Shown: positions 52,526-61,256 of the stretch, piece by piece
Numbering within the stretch: the first letter of the stretch is position 1
Layout: each line of letters opens with the position of its first letter
NCBI GenBank assembly: GCA_963812945.1
Contig: CAWEXD010000008.1
Location: 2,356,001-2,420,000, forward strand
Direction of reading: 5' to 3'
Length of the DNA stretch: 64,000 bases
Source of the DNA: DASRDR01 sp963812945 [NCBI: uncultured Candidatus Rokubacteria bacterium]
GTDB taxonomy: Bacteria; Methylomirabilota; Methylomirabilia; Rokubacteriales
The notes under the pieces: generated by a model
Told to the model about the DNA's origin: nothing
Seen by the model: only the letters and a program-made list of their open reading frames with translations
Database searches by the model: none
Made by a program: the position numbers and the translations under genes

Positions 52526-54447
52526 CGGCGGCCGCCCCACACCGCGGGAATCATCCACTCGAGCCCGAGGGCCCGCAGCGTCTCGGCCGTCGGCCGCCCG
52601 CTGGCGCGGTCGTACCCCATCCCCTCGTACCAGAGGTCGACCATCCGGTCCCAGTGCTTCTCGATCGACTGCCCCTTCGCCGGACCGTCGATCGGCGTCG
52701 ATCCGTAGCGCTTGGACGGCCGCTCCAGCTCGTTCCCGATCCCGCAGCGGAGGTTGAACGCGCGGAAGATCGCCCCGATGCGGCGGCCGAAGCGCATGGC
52801 CTCCTCGCGCGAGTACTGCCAGCCGGTCGCCGCCGACAGGGTGCGCGCGAGGTTCTCGAGGTGCGTCCGGGTCGTGAAGATGCAGGCCCCGAGCGAGTCC
52901 TCGAAGTTCCGTCGCCCGTTCAGCGCGGCGACCTGGCGCGCCACCTGCTCGGGGTCGAACGGGTTGATGCGAGCGGGCAGGCCGAGCTCGGCCGGGTGGA
53001 CCGCCGGCCCGGTCTCGAGCGTACCGGTCGAGCCGGTGCAGGTGTCGAGCATCTCCTCCCAGCGCCCGCGGTGGTCGTGACCGCGCGGCGACGCGTTCTT
53101 GCCGGTGTAGATCGCGCACTCGAGCGCCCCGCCGCCCAGCCGCTCGGCGGCGAGCTTCGTGCCCTCGGCCAGGATGTCGCCGAGTCCCTCGCGGCGGCTG
53201 AGCATCCCCAGGAGCCGGTTCGCCCCCTCCGCGTCACCCCAGGCGAGCCGGAAGCCGAGCTGCTGCTCGGTGATGTAGCCCTTCTCCTGGCACTCCATCA
53301 CGAAGCCGCAGAGCCAGCCGAACTCGTTCACGTCGACGCAGGCCCGGTCGATCTGCGTGTTCAGCCAGGAGACGGCGACGGGGTCCGTGCACCCGATCGT
53401 CCAGCCGGCCCCCGACCACCCCTCGTACTCGGGCTCGTCGACGATCTGGCCCTTGTGCTTGCCGCTCGGAAGCACCTGCATGTGGCAGTGGTGCATGCCG
53501 CAGGCGTTGCACTGATGCCCGCGATGGTCGAACCCATTCCGGAGCGCGGGCGCCTCCCACTGCTTCATGTCGACGCCGGCCGGCGCGACGTTCGTCGTGT
53601 AGTTCTTGATCGGCAGCGCCCCGAGCGCGCCCAGGTTCACGACGCCCGGCAGCGTGCCGTACTCGTACAAGGTCTTGGCGGCGGGGTTCGTCCGGAGGTC
53701 GTGGGCGATGTCGTCGGCCGCCGCGATGAGCCCGCGGGGGTCCGCCGCGCGGAGCGCGTGACTCCCGCGCACGATCGCCACCGCCTTCAGGCGCTTCTTC
53801 CCCATGACGGCGCCGACGCCGTTCTTGGAGGCGACGTGGCCGTAGTCGCCCTGGATCGCGGCGAAGCGCACCAGGTTCTCGCCGGCGGGACCGATCGAGT
53901 AGACGCTCAGCATGTGGCCAGAGCAGCCGAGCTCGGCGTTGAGCGCGTCCTGCGTCTCCCAGGTGTCCTTGCCGAGGAGGTGGCGGGCGTCGCGCAGCTC
54001 GACGCGGTCGCCACGGATCAGGAGGTAGACCCACTCTGGCGCCTGACCCTGGACCACGATGGCGTCGTAGCCGCAGTACTTCAGGTTGGCGCCGAAGAAG
54101 CCGTTGGCCTGGGTCGACGTGCCGCCGTTCGTCATGGCGCCGCGCGTGACGACGGTGAGGCCCCCGGTCCCCCACACCGGCAGGCCGGCGAGCGGGCCCG
54201 TCCCGAGCACGAGCCGGTTCTCCGGATCGTCCCAATTGACCTCGGCCGGGACCTCGTCCCAGAGGATCTTCGCCCCGAGCCCGGCGCCGCCGAGGTACGT
54301 CCGCATGTCGTCGGGCGACCAGGGCTCGCCCGACGTACGGCCGGCCGAGAGGTCCACGCGGAGAAGCTGCCCCGCGTACCCGCCCGGCAGGCCGGCCCTC
54401 GGAGCCGCCGCCCCCTTCGTCGCCGTTGCCGTCCCTGCCTGCGTCAT
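52522..54447 (-). CDS. aorB: Tungsten aldehyde:ferredoxin oxidoreductase family, catalytic subunit (AorB-like)
   Basis: A 641-residue AOR-family protein. It has an N-terminal bis-pterin binding region (LPGGYAGQLLRVDLSAGRT, TYLGGAGLGAKILWDEV), the GTGPLAGLPVWGTGG and ASKNGVGAVMGKKRLKA stretches, and the iron-sulfur motif CNACGMHHC (about 300-308) with CX2CX4C spacing. Canonical AORs show CX2CX3C. ATG 54447 after CGAGGAG is chosen over an in-frame start 37 codons upstream, which would lie in the inverted-repeat element. It is part of an AorA-AorC-AorB-AorD cluster and oxidises aldehydes to acids, or the reverse. Confidence 0.88.
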   Translation of the reverse strand: MTQAGTATATKGAAAPRAGLPGGYAGQLLRVDLSAGRTSGEPWSPDDMRTYLGGAGLGAKILWDEVPAEVNWDDPENRLVLGTGPLAGLPVWGTGGLTVVTRGAMTNGGTSTQANGFFGANLKYCGYDAIVVQGQAPEWVYLLIRGDRVELRDARHLLGKDTWETQDALNAELGCSGHMLSVYSIGPAGENLVRFAAIQGDYGHVASKNGVGAVMGKKRLKAVAIVRGSHALRAADPRGLIAAADDIAHDLRTNPAAKTLYEYGTLPGVVNLGALGALPIKNYTTNVAPAGVDMKQWEAPALRNGFDHRGHQCNACGMHHCHMQVLPSGKHKGQIVDEPEYEGWSGAGWTIGCTDPVAVSWLNTQIDRACVDVNEFGWLCGFVMECQEKGYITEQQLGFRLAWGDAEGANRLLGMLSRREGLGDILAEGTKLAAERLGGGALECAIYTGKNASPRGHDHRGRWEEMLDTCTGSTGTLETGPAVHPAELGLPARINPFDPEQVARQVAALNGRRNFEDSLGACIFTTRTHLENLARTLSAATGWQYSREEAMRFGRRIGAIFRAFNLRCGIGNELERPSKRYGSTPIDGPAKGQSIEKHWDRMVDLWYEGMGYDRASGRPTAETLRALGLEWMIPAVWGGRR

Positions 54448-54462
54448 CCGCGCTCTCCTCGT

Positions 54463-54600
54463 GGGGTCAGACTTTGACTTCCGGACATTCCCGGCGATCT
54501 CCCCGGACGTATGCTCGGCCTCCCGGTACGCGGGCCCAGCCACGAGGACCTCGCGCAACTTCCGACCCGGCGAACTGTCCCGAAGTCAAAGTCTGACCCC
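54463..54600. repeat. Dispersed inverted-repeat element, copy 3 (138 bp)
   Basis: The left end GGGGTCAGACTTTGAC is at 54463-54478 and its perfect complement at 54585-54600, with the pairing TTCCGGACA against TTCGGGACA continuing inward. It fills nearly the whole 156-bp gap between the AOR start (54447) and the stop of the upstream FAD oxidoreductase (54604). The right end is 3 bases from that stop. It breaks up an otherwise tightly spaced operon. Confidence 0.88.
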
Positions 54601-54603
54601 GCC

Positions 54604-55923
54604 TTAGCTCCACAGCACCGCGGGCGCGGCGGCCGGCCGGCCGAGGACGGTCTCCGGCAGGAGGCGGCGGGTGGTGTGGGAGGCGACGAACGCGCGCTTG
54701 ACGTCGAACGGGTTCCGGCGAAGCTGCTCCTTCCAGGCCCCGAGCGACGTCCCGGCCTGGACGAGCCCCTTCAGCATCCCCACGTCGTTCGTCGTCCAGA
54801 TGTCGTCGGACGGGCCGAGGATCATGGCGCCCGTCAGCCGGTCGCCGTGCCACAGGAGCTTCCGGTACGCGGGCCGGTCCGGATCGACCGCCAGCATGAG
54901 CTCGGCCCCGGGATCGTCCCAGCGGCCGAAGCTCGCGACGTCCAGGTGGCAGACCTCGACGATGTTCATGAGGAGGCTGCCCCGGTAGGGAACGTCGCGC
55001 CCCGCCATGTTGGCTCCCACCACCCGGCCATGCTCCATCGCCGTGGGCTCGATCGCGTGGACGTCGGGCTGCCCGGTCACCAGGTCGCGGCCCTCGGCCA
55101 CGTCGCCGGCGGCGTACACGTTCGCCACGCTCGAGCGGAGGTGATCGTCCACGACGACGCCCCGGTTCACGCGGATGCTCGAGCCCTTCAGCCACTCGAG
55201 GTTCGTGCGGATGCCGGTCGCCATGATCACGACGTCGGCGTCGACGTCCGCGCCCTCCTTGAACCGGAGGCGGCGCTGGCCGGCGTGCTGCTCCACCGCG
55301 GTCAGCGTGGCGCCGGTGCGGATCTCCACGCCGTGCTTCCGGAGCCACGCCTCGATGAGCGACGCCCCCTGCCGGTCGATCATGCGCGGCAGGATCTGCG
55401 GGGCGATCTCGACGATGGTCAGCTTCGCGCCCAGCGCGAGGATCGAGTTGAGGATGGTGAAGGCGATGAAGCCGGCGCCCACCATCACCACGTGACTCCC
55501 CGCCCCGATCTCGGCGAGCACGCCGCGCGCCTGCTCGAGGGTCCAGAAGCTGTGGACGCCGGCGCCGTCGGCGCCCGGCACGGGCGGCCGCACGGGCGAG
55601 GACCCGGTGGCGATCAGGAGGTCGTCGTACTCGAGCACCGTGCCGTCGTCGAGGGTCAGCTTCCCCGCCGCGGCGTCGAGTCCCGCCGCCCGGCGGCCGA
55701 GGTGCGCCGTCACGCCGAGCCGGCCGAGCTTCGCGGGCGTGGCCGTGAAGACGTGCGACTCGGCGATGGTGCGGCCGAGATAGTATGGGAGGACCATCCG
55801 CGAGTAGGGCCGTTCGGCCGAGACCAGGACGATCTCCGAGCGCTCGCCCTCCTCCTGGCGGATGGTGGTGATCGCGTTGTGGCCCGCGGTGCCGCCCCCG
55901 ACGATGACGTGGCGCGGCGGCAT
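54604..55923 (-). CDS. aorC: FAD/NAD(P)-dependent oxidoreductase (AorC-like)
   Basis: A 439-residue flavoprotein with two dinucleotide folds. The N-terminal FAD motif is VGGGTAG (about 8-14), followed by LIATGSSPVRPP, then a second NAD motif VGAGFIA (about 156-162) and the late GDVAEG FAD contact. It resembles NADH-dependent nitrite-reductase or ferredoxin-reductase-like subunits. In Aor complexes this subunit passes electrons to NAD+. ATG 55923 shares one base with the stop of the polyferredoxin gene (TGATG). Confidence 0.84.
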   Translation of the reverse strand: MPPRHVIVGGGTAGHNAITTIRQEEGERSEIVLVSAERPYSRMVLPYYLGRTIAESHVFTATPAKLGRLGVTAHLGRRAAGLDAAAGKLTLDDGTVLEYDDLLIATGSSPVRPPVPGADGAGVHSFWTLEQARGVLAEIGAGSHVVMVGAGFIAFTILNSILALGAKLTIVEIAPQILPRMIDRQGASLIEAWLRKHGVEIRTGATLTAVEQHAGQRRLRFKEGADVDADVVIMATGIRTNLEWLKGSSIRVNRGVVVDDHLRSSVANVYAAGDVAEGRDLVTGQPDVHAIEPTAMEHGRVVGANMAGRDVPYRGSLLMNIVEVCHLDVASFGRWDDPGAELMLAVDPDRPAYRKLLWHGDRLTGAMILGPSDDIWTTNDVGMLKGLVQAGTSLGAWKEQLRRNPFDVKRAFVASHTTRRLLPETVLGRPAAAPAVLWS

Positions 55924-56408
55924 CAGTGCCTCCCGTTCCCGCCGGCCAGGGCGAGCGTCCCGGCGGCCCGCGTCGCGGCGAAGTCGCCGAGCCAGTCCGT
56001 GGTCTCGGCCTCCTCGTAGAGGATGGCCTGGGTCGGGCACGCGTGGGCGCACGCCGGATCGCCCCCGCAGAGGTTGCACTTGAAGGCCTTCTGCGTGTCG
56101 GGATTGTAGAAAATGGTCCCGTAGGGGCACGCGATCGTGCAGAGCTTGCAGCCGACGCACTGGTCGTCGACGACCGCCTTCGCGCCGACCGGGGAGATGA
56201 CGATCGCGCCGACCGGGCACGCCGTCATGCACCAGCCCTCGGCGCACTGGAAGCACGTGTACGGCGCGTAGCTCGTGTGCCCCTCGAAAGGCGACACGCG
56301 GATCACCGACTTGGCGGGCTGGAACGTCCCCGTCTGCACGTACGAGCACGCCAGCTCGCACCGGAGGCAGCCTGTGCACCGCTCCGGCACGATCCTCAGT
56401 ACCTTCAT
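55923..56408 (-). CDS. aorA: Four-cluster ferredoxin-like electron transfer subunit (AorA-like)
   Basis: A 161-residue iron-sulfur protein with four Cys groups: CTGCLRCELAC (11-21), the CFQC..WC..ACP group (about 52-65), CVGCKLCTIACP (about 84-95) and CNLCGGDPACAHACP (about 110-124), suited to four [4Fe-4S] clusters. It would link the tungsten subunit and the FAD subunit, as in the AorABC enzyme of Aromatoleum aromaticum (family knowledge). The ATG is at 56408. It is the first gene of the operon. Confidence 0.88.
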   Translation of the reverse strand: MKVLRIVPERCTGCLRCELACSYVQTGTFQPAKSVIRVSPFEGHTSYAPYTCFQCAEGWCMTACPVGAIVISPVGAKAVVDDQCVGCKLCTIACPYGTIFYNPDTQKAFKCNLCGGDPACAHACPTQAILYEEAETTDWLGDFAATRAAGTLALAGGNGRH

Positions 56409-56533
56409 GGGGCCCTCACGGGTTCGGGGTCACCGGGCGCGCCGGCCGGCCGCCGGGCGCGGGGGCGCGATGGACGCTGCCATTGTAACCACACTCCCCC
56501 GCGCGCGCTCAACACCGTTGGCCGCCGCGGTGG

Positions 56534-58708
56534 TCATCGCGTGGCGCCCGGGCTCTCGAACAGGCGCTCGGCGCCGGCCGGCGTGAGCCCGGTCGGCGCC
56601 CAGATGTCCTCGCCGTCCTCGCGCAGGAAGCGGGCCAACTGCTCCTGCGCCGCCAGGGCGACCTTGCCGAAGAGCCCCGGCGCGCGGACGGCGAGGAGGA
56701 ACCCGTGCGGCTCCCAGTCAGCCCCGGCGGCGCGGGCGATGCGGTCCGACCGCACGAGCACGGTGCGATCGCCCAGCTCGCCGGCCCGGACGAGGGCGGC
56801 CGTCGTCGAGTTCGGCACGACGCGATCGTCGAGCGCCCACTGGACGAGCACGCGAGCCGGCTCGAGTCCGGGGAGCGGCGACCGCCGCAAGTGCCGCGCG
56901 TACGCCACCGGGTCCGCGCGTCGGCCCAGCCACTCGACCCGCGCGAGGTAGTCCTGGATACCGAGGGCGCCCGGCGCCGGCGCGACGACGGGTCCGTCCC
57001 CACGGAGTGGCAGATCCTCGCGGAAATCGGCGGCCAGGTTCAGGAGCGGCGGGCTCCGGCGAAGGAGCGCGTCCTTGACCAGCGGCCGGAACACGGGCGA
57101 GAGGCGGGCGATCTCGGAGACAGGCCCGCCCGGGACGGCCAGGACGCCGACCCTGACGCGCGGGTCGACCGCCAGGAAGATCGTCCCGTAGATGCCGCCG
57201 AGCGAATGTCCCGCGTAGGCGATCGACCCCAGCCCCGTGTCGTGGACGCGGTCGCCGTCCACGTCCAGCCCTCCACCGACTGCTCGCACGAAGGCCATGA
57301 GATCGACCACCTGTTGGCGCAGGCCGTCGCGGACGCCCAGCGCGGCCAGCGCGCCCCCGGCGACCGGGGTCAGGCCCTCGGTCGGCTCGATGCGGCCGTC
57401 GGCGTCGAGATCGACTCCACGGCCCGGCACCCGGACGGTCTGGGATCGCCCGTCGGCGAGCCCCACGAGAAGCTGGCTTTCCGGCCCGCCGCCATGGCCT
57501 ACGACCGAGATCGCCGCCGTCGCGATGCCCTGGCGCGCCAGGCTGCCAGCGACCAGGAGCGCGCTTGACAGCATCTCGCCGCCGTAGCCGTGTCCGAACA
57601 CCACAAGGGGCCAGCCCTCGGGCGGCGGCCGGCTCGTCGGGGTCACGACGACGAAGGGTACGGGAACATCGACGCCGGCCCCGCGATGGGGAGCAAGCGT
57701 CGGGACCTCCAGGATCCGCCGCTCCGGTGTCAGGTACATGGGGGACCAGTACCACCCGATTCCGACACCCCTCACGGCGTCCCGCGGCAGCGCGTCGAGA
57801 GGGAGCGGCTCGTCGCGGAAGCCCGCGGGAGTCCCCTCACCGCGTGGCGCCTCGCTGGGAGCCATCGGCCCGATCTGGCGGCGCAGGACGAGGTGCCTCA
57901 GGCTCGCCCGGGGGAACCATGCGCGGCCGCCCGCTTCGGGCGCGGCCATGAGCGCCGGTGGGGGCGGGCGCCGGTCGAGTGCATCGCGGGCCTGCTCGAG
58001 GAAAGCCGAGACGCTCCCGGTCGTGAAGACGGACGCCACGGCGACGCGGTCGGGGCGGATGCCCCGCCGCTCCAGGGCCCCGCGCAGCAGGCGGAAGGCG
58101 CTCTGGTGGTCGCGCAGCGCGGCCGGGCCGGCGCCCGAGGCCAGAACGGGCGCGAAGCCGGGCGCCGGCTCGACGGCGCGCCCCGCGGCATCACGAAGCT
58201 CGCGCGTCACCACGAGCCCGTAGCGCGTCTCGGGCTCGAGGAGGGTCTCGGGACGGGCGTAGAGCGTATGGGTCCCGGGATCCCAGACGAGGCGGTCCAC
58301 GCCCGTGACCTCGGCCGGCCCCGCGACGAGGCGGATCAGGAACACGCTCCGCGACGTCACGCTCGCGAGGTCGATCGGGCCGGTGAAGCGGAGCGCAACG
58401 CGGGGCTCGATGTCGAAGCCGTCCAGCTCGCCGAGGAGCTTGAGGTCGTCGCAGGTGGACCGGCCGAGCGTGCAGCGCGCGGGCGGCCCCGCGATCCTGA
58501 GGCCGGTCCGCTGGGCGCGGTCGGGAACCGTGAGCCAGTCGGCGGGGAACGGGCTCGGACTTCCGGCATCGAGATCGAATCGCGCCTCGACCCGTTGCGG
58601 CGCGCCCGCGGGCGCGGCGGAGGCCGCGCCTACGCCCAGCATCACCGCCGCCAGCACCGCGACCACCGCGGGGTGGATCCGAAGGCCGGCGCGCCGGCGC
58701 ATCGTCAT
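56534..58708 (-). CDS. Large exported alpha/beta-hydrolase with N-terminal Ig-like region
   Basis: A 724-residue protein with a signal peptide (about 10-32, ending ASAAP). An N-terminal region (about 60-330) has the DFPSD/ARCTL-like Ig domain of virulence-factor-lipase type proteins. An alpha/beta hydrolase domain (about 370-700) has the nucleophile elbow AYAGHSLGGIYG, an aspartate-containing strand, and PHGFLL with the likely catalytic His. It is probably an extracytoplasmic lipase or esterase. A small polar DVDGD/DLDADG pair in the insert may bind Ca2+. ATG 58708 (MTMRRR) is used; the far-upstream frame is antisense. Confidence 0.78.
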   Translation of the reverse strand: MTMRRRAGLRIHPAVVAVLAAVMLGVGAASAAPAGAPQRVEARFDLDAGSPSPFPADWLTVPDRAQRTGLRIAGPPARCTLGRSTCDDLKLLGELDGFDIEPRVALRFTGPIDLASVTSRSVFLIRLVAGPAEVTGVDRLVWDPGTHTLYARPETLLEPETRYGLVVTRELRDAAGRAVEPAPGFAPVLASGAGPAALRDHQSAFRLLRGALERRGIRPDRVAVASVFTTGSVSAFLEQARDALDRRPPPPALMAAPEAGGRAWFPRASLRHLVLRRQIGPMAPSEAPRGEGTPAGFRDEPLPLDALPRDAVRGVGIGWYWSPMYLTPERRILEVPTLAPHRGAGVDVPVPFVVVTPTSRPPPEGWPLVVFGHGYGGEMLSSALLVAGSLARQGIATAAISVVGHGGGPESQLLVGLADGRSQTVRVPGRGVDLDADGRIEPTEGLTPVAGGALAALGVRDGLRQQVVDLMAFVRAVGGGLDVDGDRVHDTGLGSIAYAGHSLGGIYGTIFLAVDPRVRVGVLAVPGGPVSEIARLSPVFRPLVKDALLRRSPPLLNLAADFREDLPLRGDGPVVAPAPGALGIQDYLARVEWLGRRADPVAYARHLRRSPLPGLEPARVLVQWALDDRVVPNSTTAALVRAGELGDRTVLVRSDRIARAAGADWEPHGFLLAVRAPGLFGKVALAAQEQLARFLREDGEDIWAPTGLTPAGAERLFESPGATR

Positions 58709-58722
58709 CGGTGCCCGACGAG

Positions 58723-59490
58723 TCACGCGCGCCAGGGCACCTCGGCGGCTGGGAAGTGCCGGTAGCGATCCACGCCGCGCACGAGCACCGGCCGGTAGTA
58801 GCCCCGGAGCGAGTTCGGCGCCACCTGCTGGACGTCCGGCGTGGTGAAGCGCACGGCCAGGCCGCACCGGCGCCGCGTCGACCGGTTCGGGTGGCTCCCG
58901 TGGAGGAGCATCCCGTCGTGGAGCGACATCTGCCCCGCGCGGAGCGGCATGGAGACCGCCCGCGCCTCGTCGACCAGCCCGTCCGGCACCTCCTGGTTGA
59001 TGCTGAGGAGGTTGCCCGCCCGGGCCGACTTGGCGTGCTCGAGGATCCCCAGGCGGTGGGAGCCGGGGATCACGCTCATGCAGCCGTTCTCGACGTCGGC
59101 GTCGTCGATCGCGATCCACGCGGTGATCGCGCGGGGCGGCTCGAGGCCCCAGTACGTCACGTCCTGGTGCCACGCCACGAAGCGCTCGCCGCGCTCCTCC
59201 GCGGGGTACTTGCAGAAGAAGTTCGAGGCGAGGAGCAGAACGTCCGGGCCCAGCACCGCTTCGACGGCGTCGAGCACGCGCGGATGGGTCGCCAGCCGCC
59301 AGATGAACTCCCGGTCGAGGTGCCGATCGAGGATCCGCACCTCGGCGTCGGCCGGCGGGATCTCCCGCTCCAGCGCGTCGAACCCGGCCCGGCACGCCGC
59401 CGCCTCGCTCGGCGGCAGCACGTCCACGACCGGTAGATAGCCTCGTTCCGCCCACCGTGCGGCCAGCGTCGCGGTCGTCGTCGTCGTCAT
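58723..59490 (-). CDS. Phytanoyl-CoA dioxygenase (PhyH) family protein
   Basis: A 255-residue Fe(II)/2-oxoglutarate oxygenase of the PhyH family. The facial triad is His108 and Asp110 (WHQDVTYW) with distal His197 (LHGSHPN). The 2-oxoglutarate Arg is likely in the RSTRRRCGLAVRF segment. Such enzymes hydroxylate CoA thioesters or small secondary metabolites. It lies between the hydrolase and the ArgH-like lyase, and the three may serve one pathway. ATG 59490. Confidence 0.88.
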   Translation of the reverse strand: MTTTTTATLAARWAERGYLPVVDVLPPSEAAACRAGFDALEREIPPADAEVRILDRHLDREFIWRLATHPRVLDAVEAVLGPDVLLLASNFFCKYPAEERGERFVAWHQDVTYWGLEPPRAITAWIAIDDADVENGCMSVIPGSHRLGILEHAKSARAGNLLSINQEVPDGLVDEARAVSMPLRAGQMSLHDGMLLHGSHPNRSTRRRCGLAVRFTTPDVQQVAPNSLRGYYRPVLVRGVDRYRHFPAAEVPWRA

Positions 59491-59587
59491 CGCATCTCCT
59501 GTGCGGCCGTTGCTGGATGATCTCGGCCCCGGTGCCCTGCCCGGTGCCCCGAAGGTAGCGCGCAGCCGGGCGCCAGGCAACGGACGC

Positions 59588-61084
59588 TCAGCCCTCCAGG
59601 CGGCGCGCCCGCTCGGCCAGGCCGCGGTCCACCCCTTCGATCCGGCCTCGATACTCGGCGAGCCACACGCGGGTCGCGTCGAGCTCCGCCCGATAGCGTG
59701 CGAGGCTCGCCCCGAGCGGCCCCGGCGCCGGACCGCCGGGCAGCGTGCGCACGGCGACGAAGTGCTCGGGCGTCGTGAAGCAGCGGAGATCGGCCTCCCC
59801 CAGCCGGGGCGAGCGGCCGGCGACCCCGGCGAACGCCTCGGCGAAGGCCGCGTACGGGACGGTGGGGAAGCGCTCGCCCCGGTCGAGCATTCCCCGCACG
59901 AGCCGCGAAACGACCTCGTGCGCCTGACGGAACGAGAGGCCCTCCGCGCGGACCAGCGAGTCGGCCAGCTCGGTCGCGGTGATGCAGCTCTCGTCGATGT
60001 GCCGCCGCACGCGCGCCTCGTCCACCCGCGCGGCGCGGATGAAGCCCGCGAGGAGCCGGAGGGCCCGGCTCCCGGCATCGAACGCCGTATAGCCGGCCAC
60101 CTGGACCTCGCCCTCCGCGTCGTTCACGTCCGTGAACGGCGTGTTGTGCAGCACCGCGAGCGTCGACGCCGCCCGGCCCGCGGCGAGCGAGCACAAGAGT
60201 CGCAGGTGCTCGACCGCGACCGGGTTCCGCTTCTGGGGCATGATCGAGCTCACCTGCACGTAGGCGTCGGGGACGTGGAGGTGCCCGACTTCGAACCCCG
60301 TCCACGCGTTGAGGTCCTGCACGAACCGCCCGAGGTGGACGAAGAGGAGCTGGACGGCGCCGTAGACGCTGGTGAGGTAGTCGTCGGCGGCGATGCAGCC
60401 GTACGCGTTCTCCTGCACGCCGGCGAAGCCCAGGAGCTCGGCCATCGCCCCGCGATCCAGCGGGAACCCCGAGGTCGTGATTGCCGCCGCCCCCATGCTG
60501 GAGAGGTCCGGGTAGCGGCTCGCCTGGCGGAGACGCTCCACGTCGCGGAGCATGAGCTCGACGACCGCGCCGAGGTAGTGCCCGTAGGTCGTCGGCTGCG
60601 CCGGCTGGCCGTGGGTGTAGGCGACCACCAGCGTTTCCCGGTTCGCCTCCGCGACCTCGAGCAGCGCCGAGATCGCGCCCAGCAGATCGGTCAGCAGCCC
60701 GGCCAGACGCTCCTTGAGCGCCATCTTGAAGACCGTGTGGTCGATGTCGTTCCGGCTCCGGCCCGTGTGGAGCTTGCCGGCCGTCTCGACGCCGAGCCGC
60801 CGCTCGAGCTCCGTCTGCACGAGGAAGAAGAAGTCCTCGTGCTCCCCCGTGTAGGCTAGCGTCGGGATGTCCGTGTCCCGCTCGATGTCGTCGAGCGCCC
60901 GCAGAATGGCCGCCGCCTCCCCCCGGGTGAGGAGGCCCTGCGCGGCCAGCATGATCGCGCTGGCGCGGTTCACCCGCATCTGCTGCCGCCAGTGGTGCTG
61001 CTTGACGCCCTCGAACAAAGGGGCGAGCACGGTCTCGCGGTAGACCGGCGCCGGAAACCGCTCCTCCCCCCGAGACTCGGTCAT
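59588..61084 (-). CDS. Argininosuccinate lyase-like fumarase/aspartase-superfamily protein
   Basis: A 498-residue tetrameric-type lyase with the superfamily signature SSIMPQKRNP (about 282-291), the Ser loop, the THGQPAQPTT stretch, and HTGRSRND near 105-112. The residues after SRND (normally QVAT with an acidic end) read IDHT, unlike true argininosuccinate lyases. No arginine genes are near. It may cleave a different C-N bond, perhaps of an amino-dicarboxylate conjugate. It is about 30 residues longer than typical ArgH (about 460). Confidence 0.78.
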   Translation of the reverse strand: MTESRGEERFPAPVYRETVLAPLFEGVKQHHWRQQMRVNRASAIMLAAQGLLTRGEAAAILRALDDIERDTDIPTLAYTGEHEDFFFLVQTELERRLGVETAGKLHTGRSRNDIDHTVFKMALKERLAGLLTDLLGAISALLEVAEANRETLVVAYTHGQPAQPTTYGHYLGAVVELMLRDVERLRQASRYPDLSSMGAAAITTSGFPLDRGAMAELLGFAGVQENAYGCIAADDYLTSVYGAVQLLFVHLGRFVQDLNAWTGFEVGHLHVPDAYVQVSSIMPQKRNPVAVEHLRLLCSLAAGRAASTLAVLHNTPFTDVNDAEGEVQVAGYTAFDAGSRALRLLAGFIRAARVDEARVRRHIDESCITATELADSLVRAEGLSFRQAHEVVSRLVRGMLDRGERFPTVPYAAFAEAFAGVAGRSPRLGEADLRCFTTPEHFVAVRTLPGGPAPGPLGASLARYRAELDATRVWLAEYRGRIEGVDRGLAERARRLEG

Positions 61085-61185
61085 GGCCTAACGCCTCCGA
61101 ACGCCCACCGACGTCGTCACCGACCGCACCCGAAGGCGGGGGCGAGGACCGAGCAGCCCAAGGACGCAGGCCCGAGCCCCCCGGA

Positions 61186-61203
61186 GGCGTACTCCTGTAC
61201 GCC
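61186..61203. terminator. GTAC-centred hairpin upstream of the ArgH-like gene
   Basis: GGCGTAC (61186-61192) and GTACGCC (61197-61203) form a perfect 7-bp stem with a TCCT loop. It lies in the 172-bp gap between the permease stop (61257) and the lyase start (61084), both on the minus strand. It could end the ABC operon message; an operator is another reading. The rest of the gap is GC-rich with no other clear signal. Confidence 0.4.
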
Positions 61204-61256
61204 GAGGACGGGCGAGGGCCGAGGACGCCGGGATGCCACGGTCATCGCCCCCGCTC

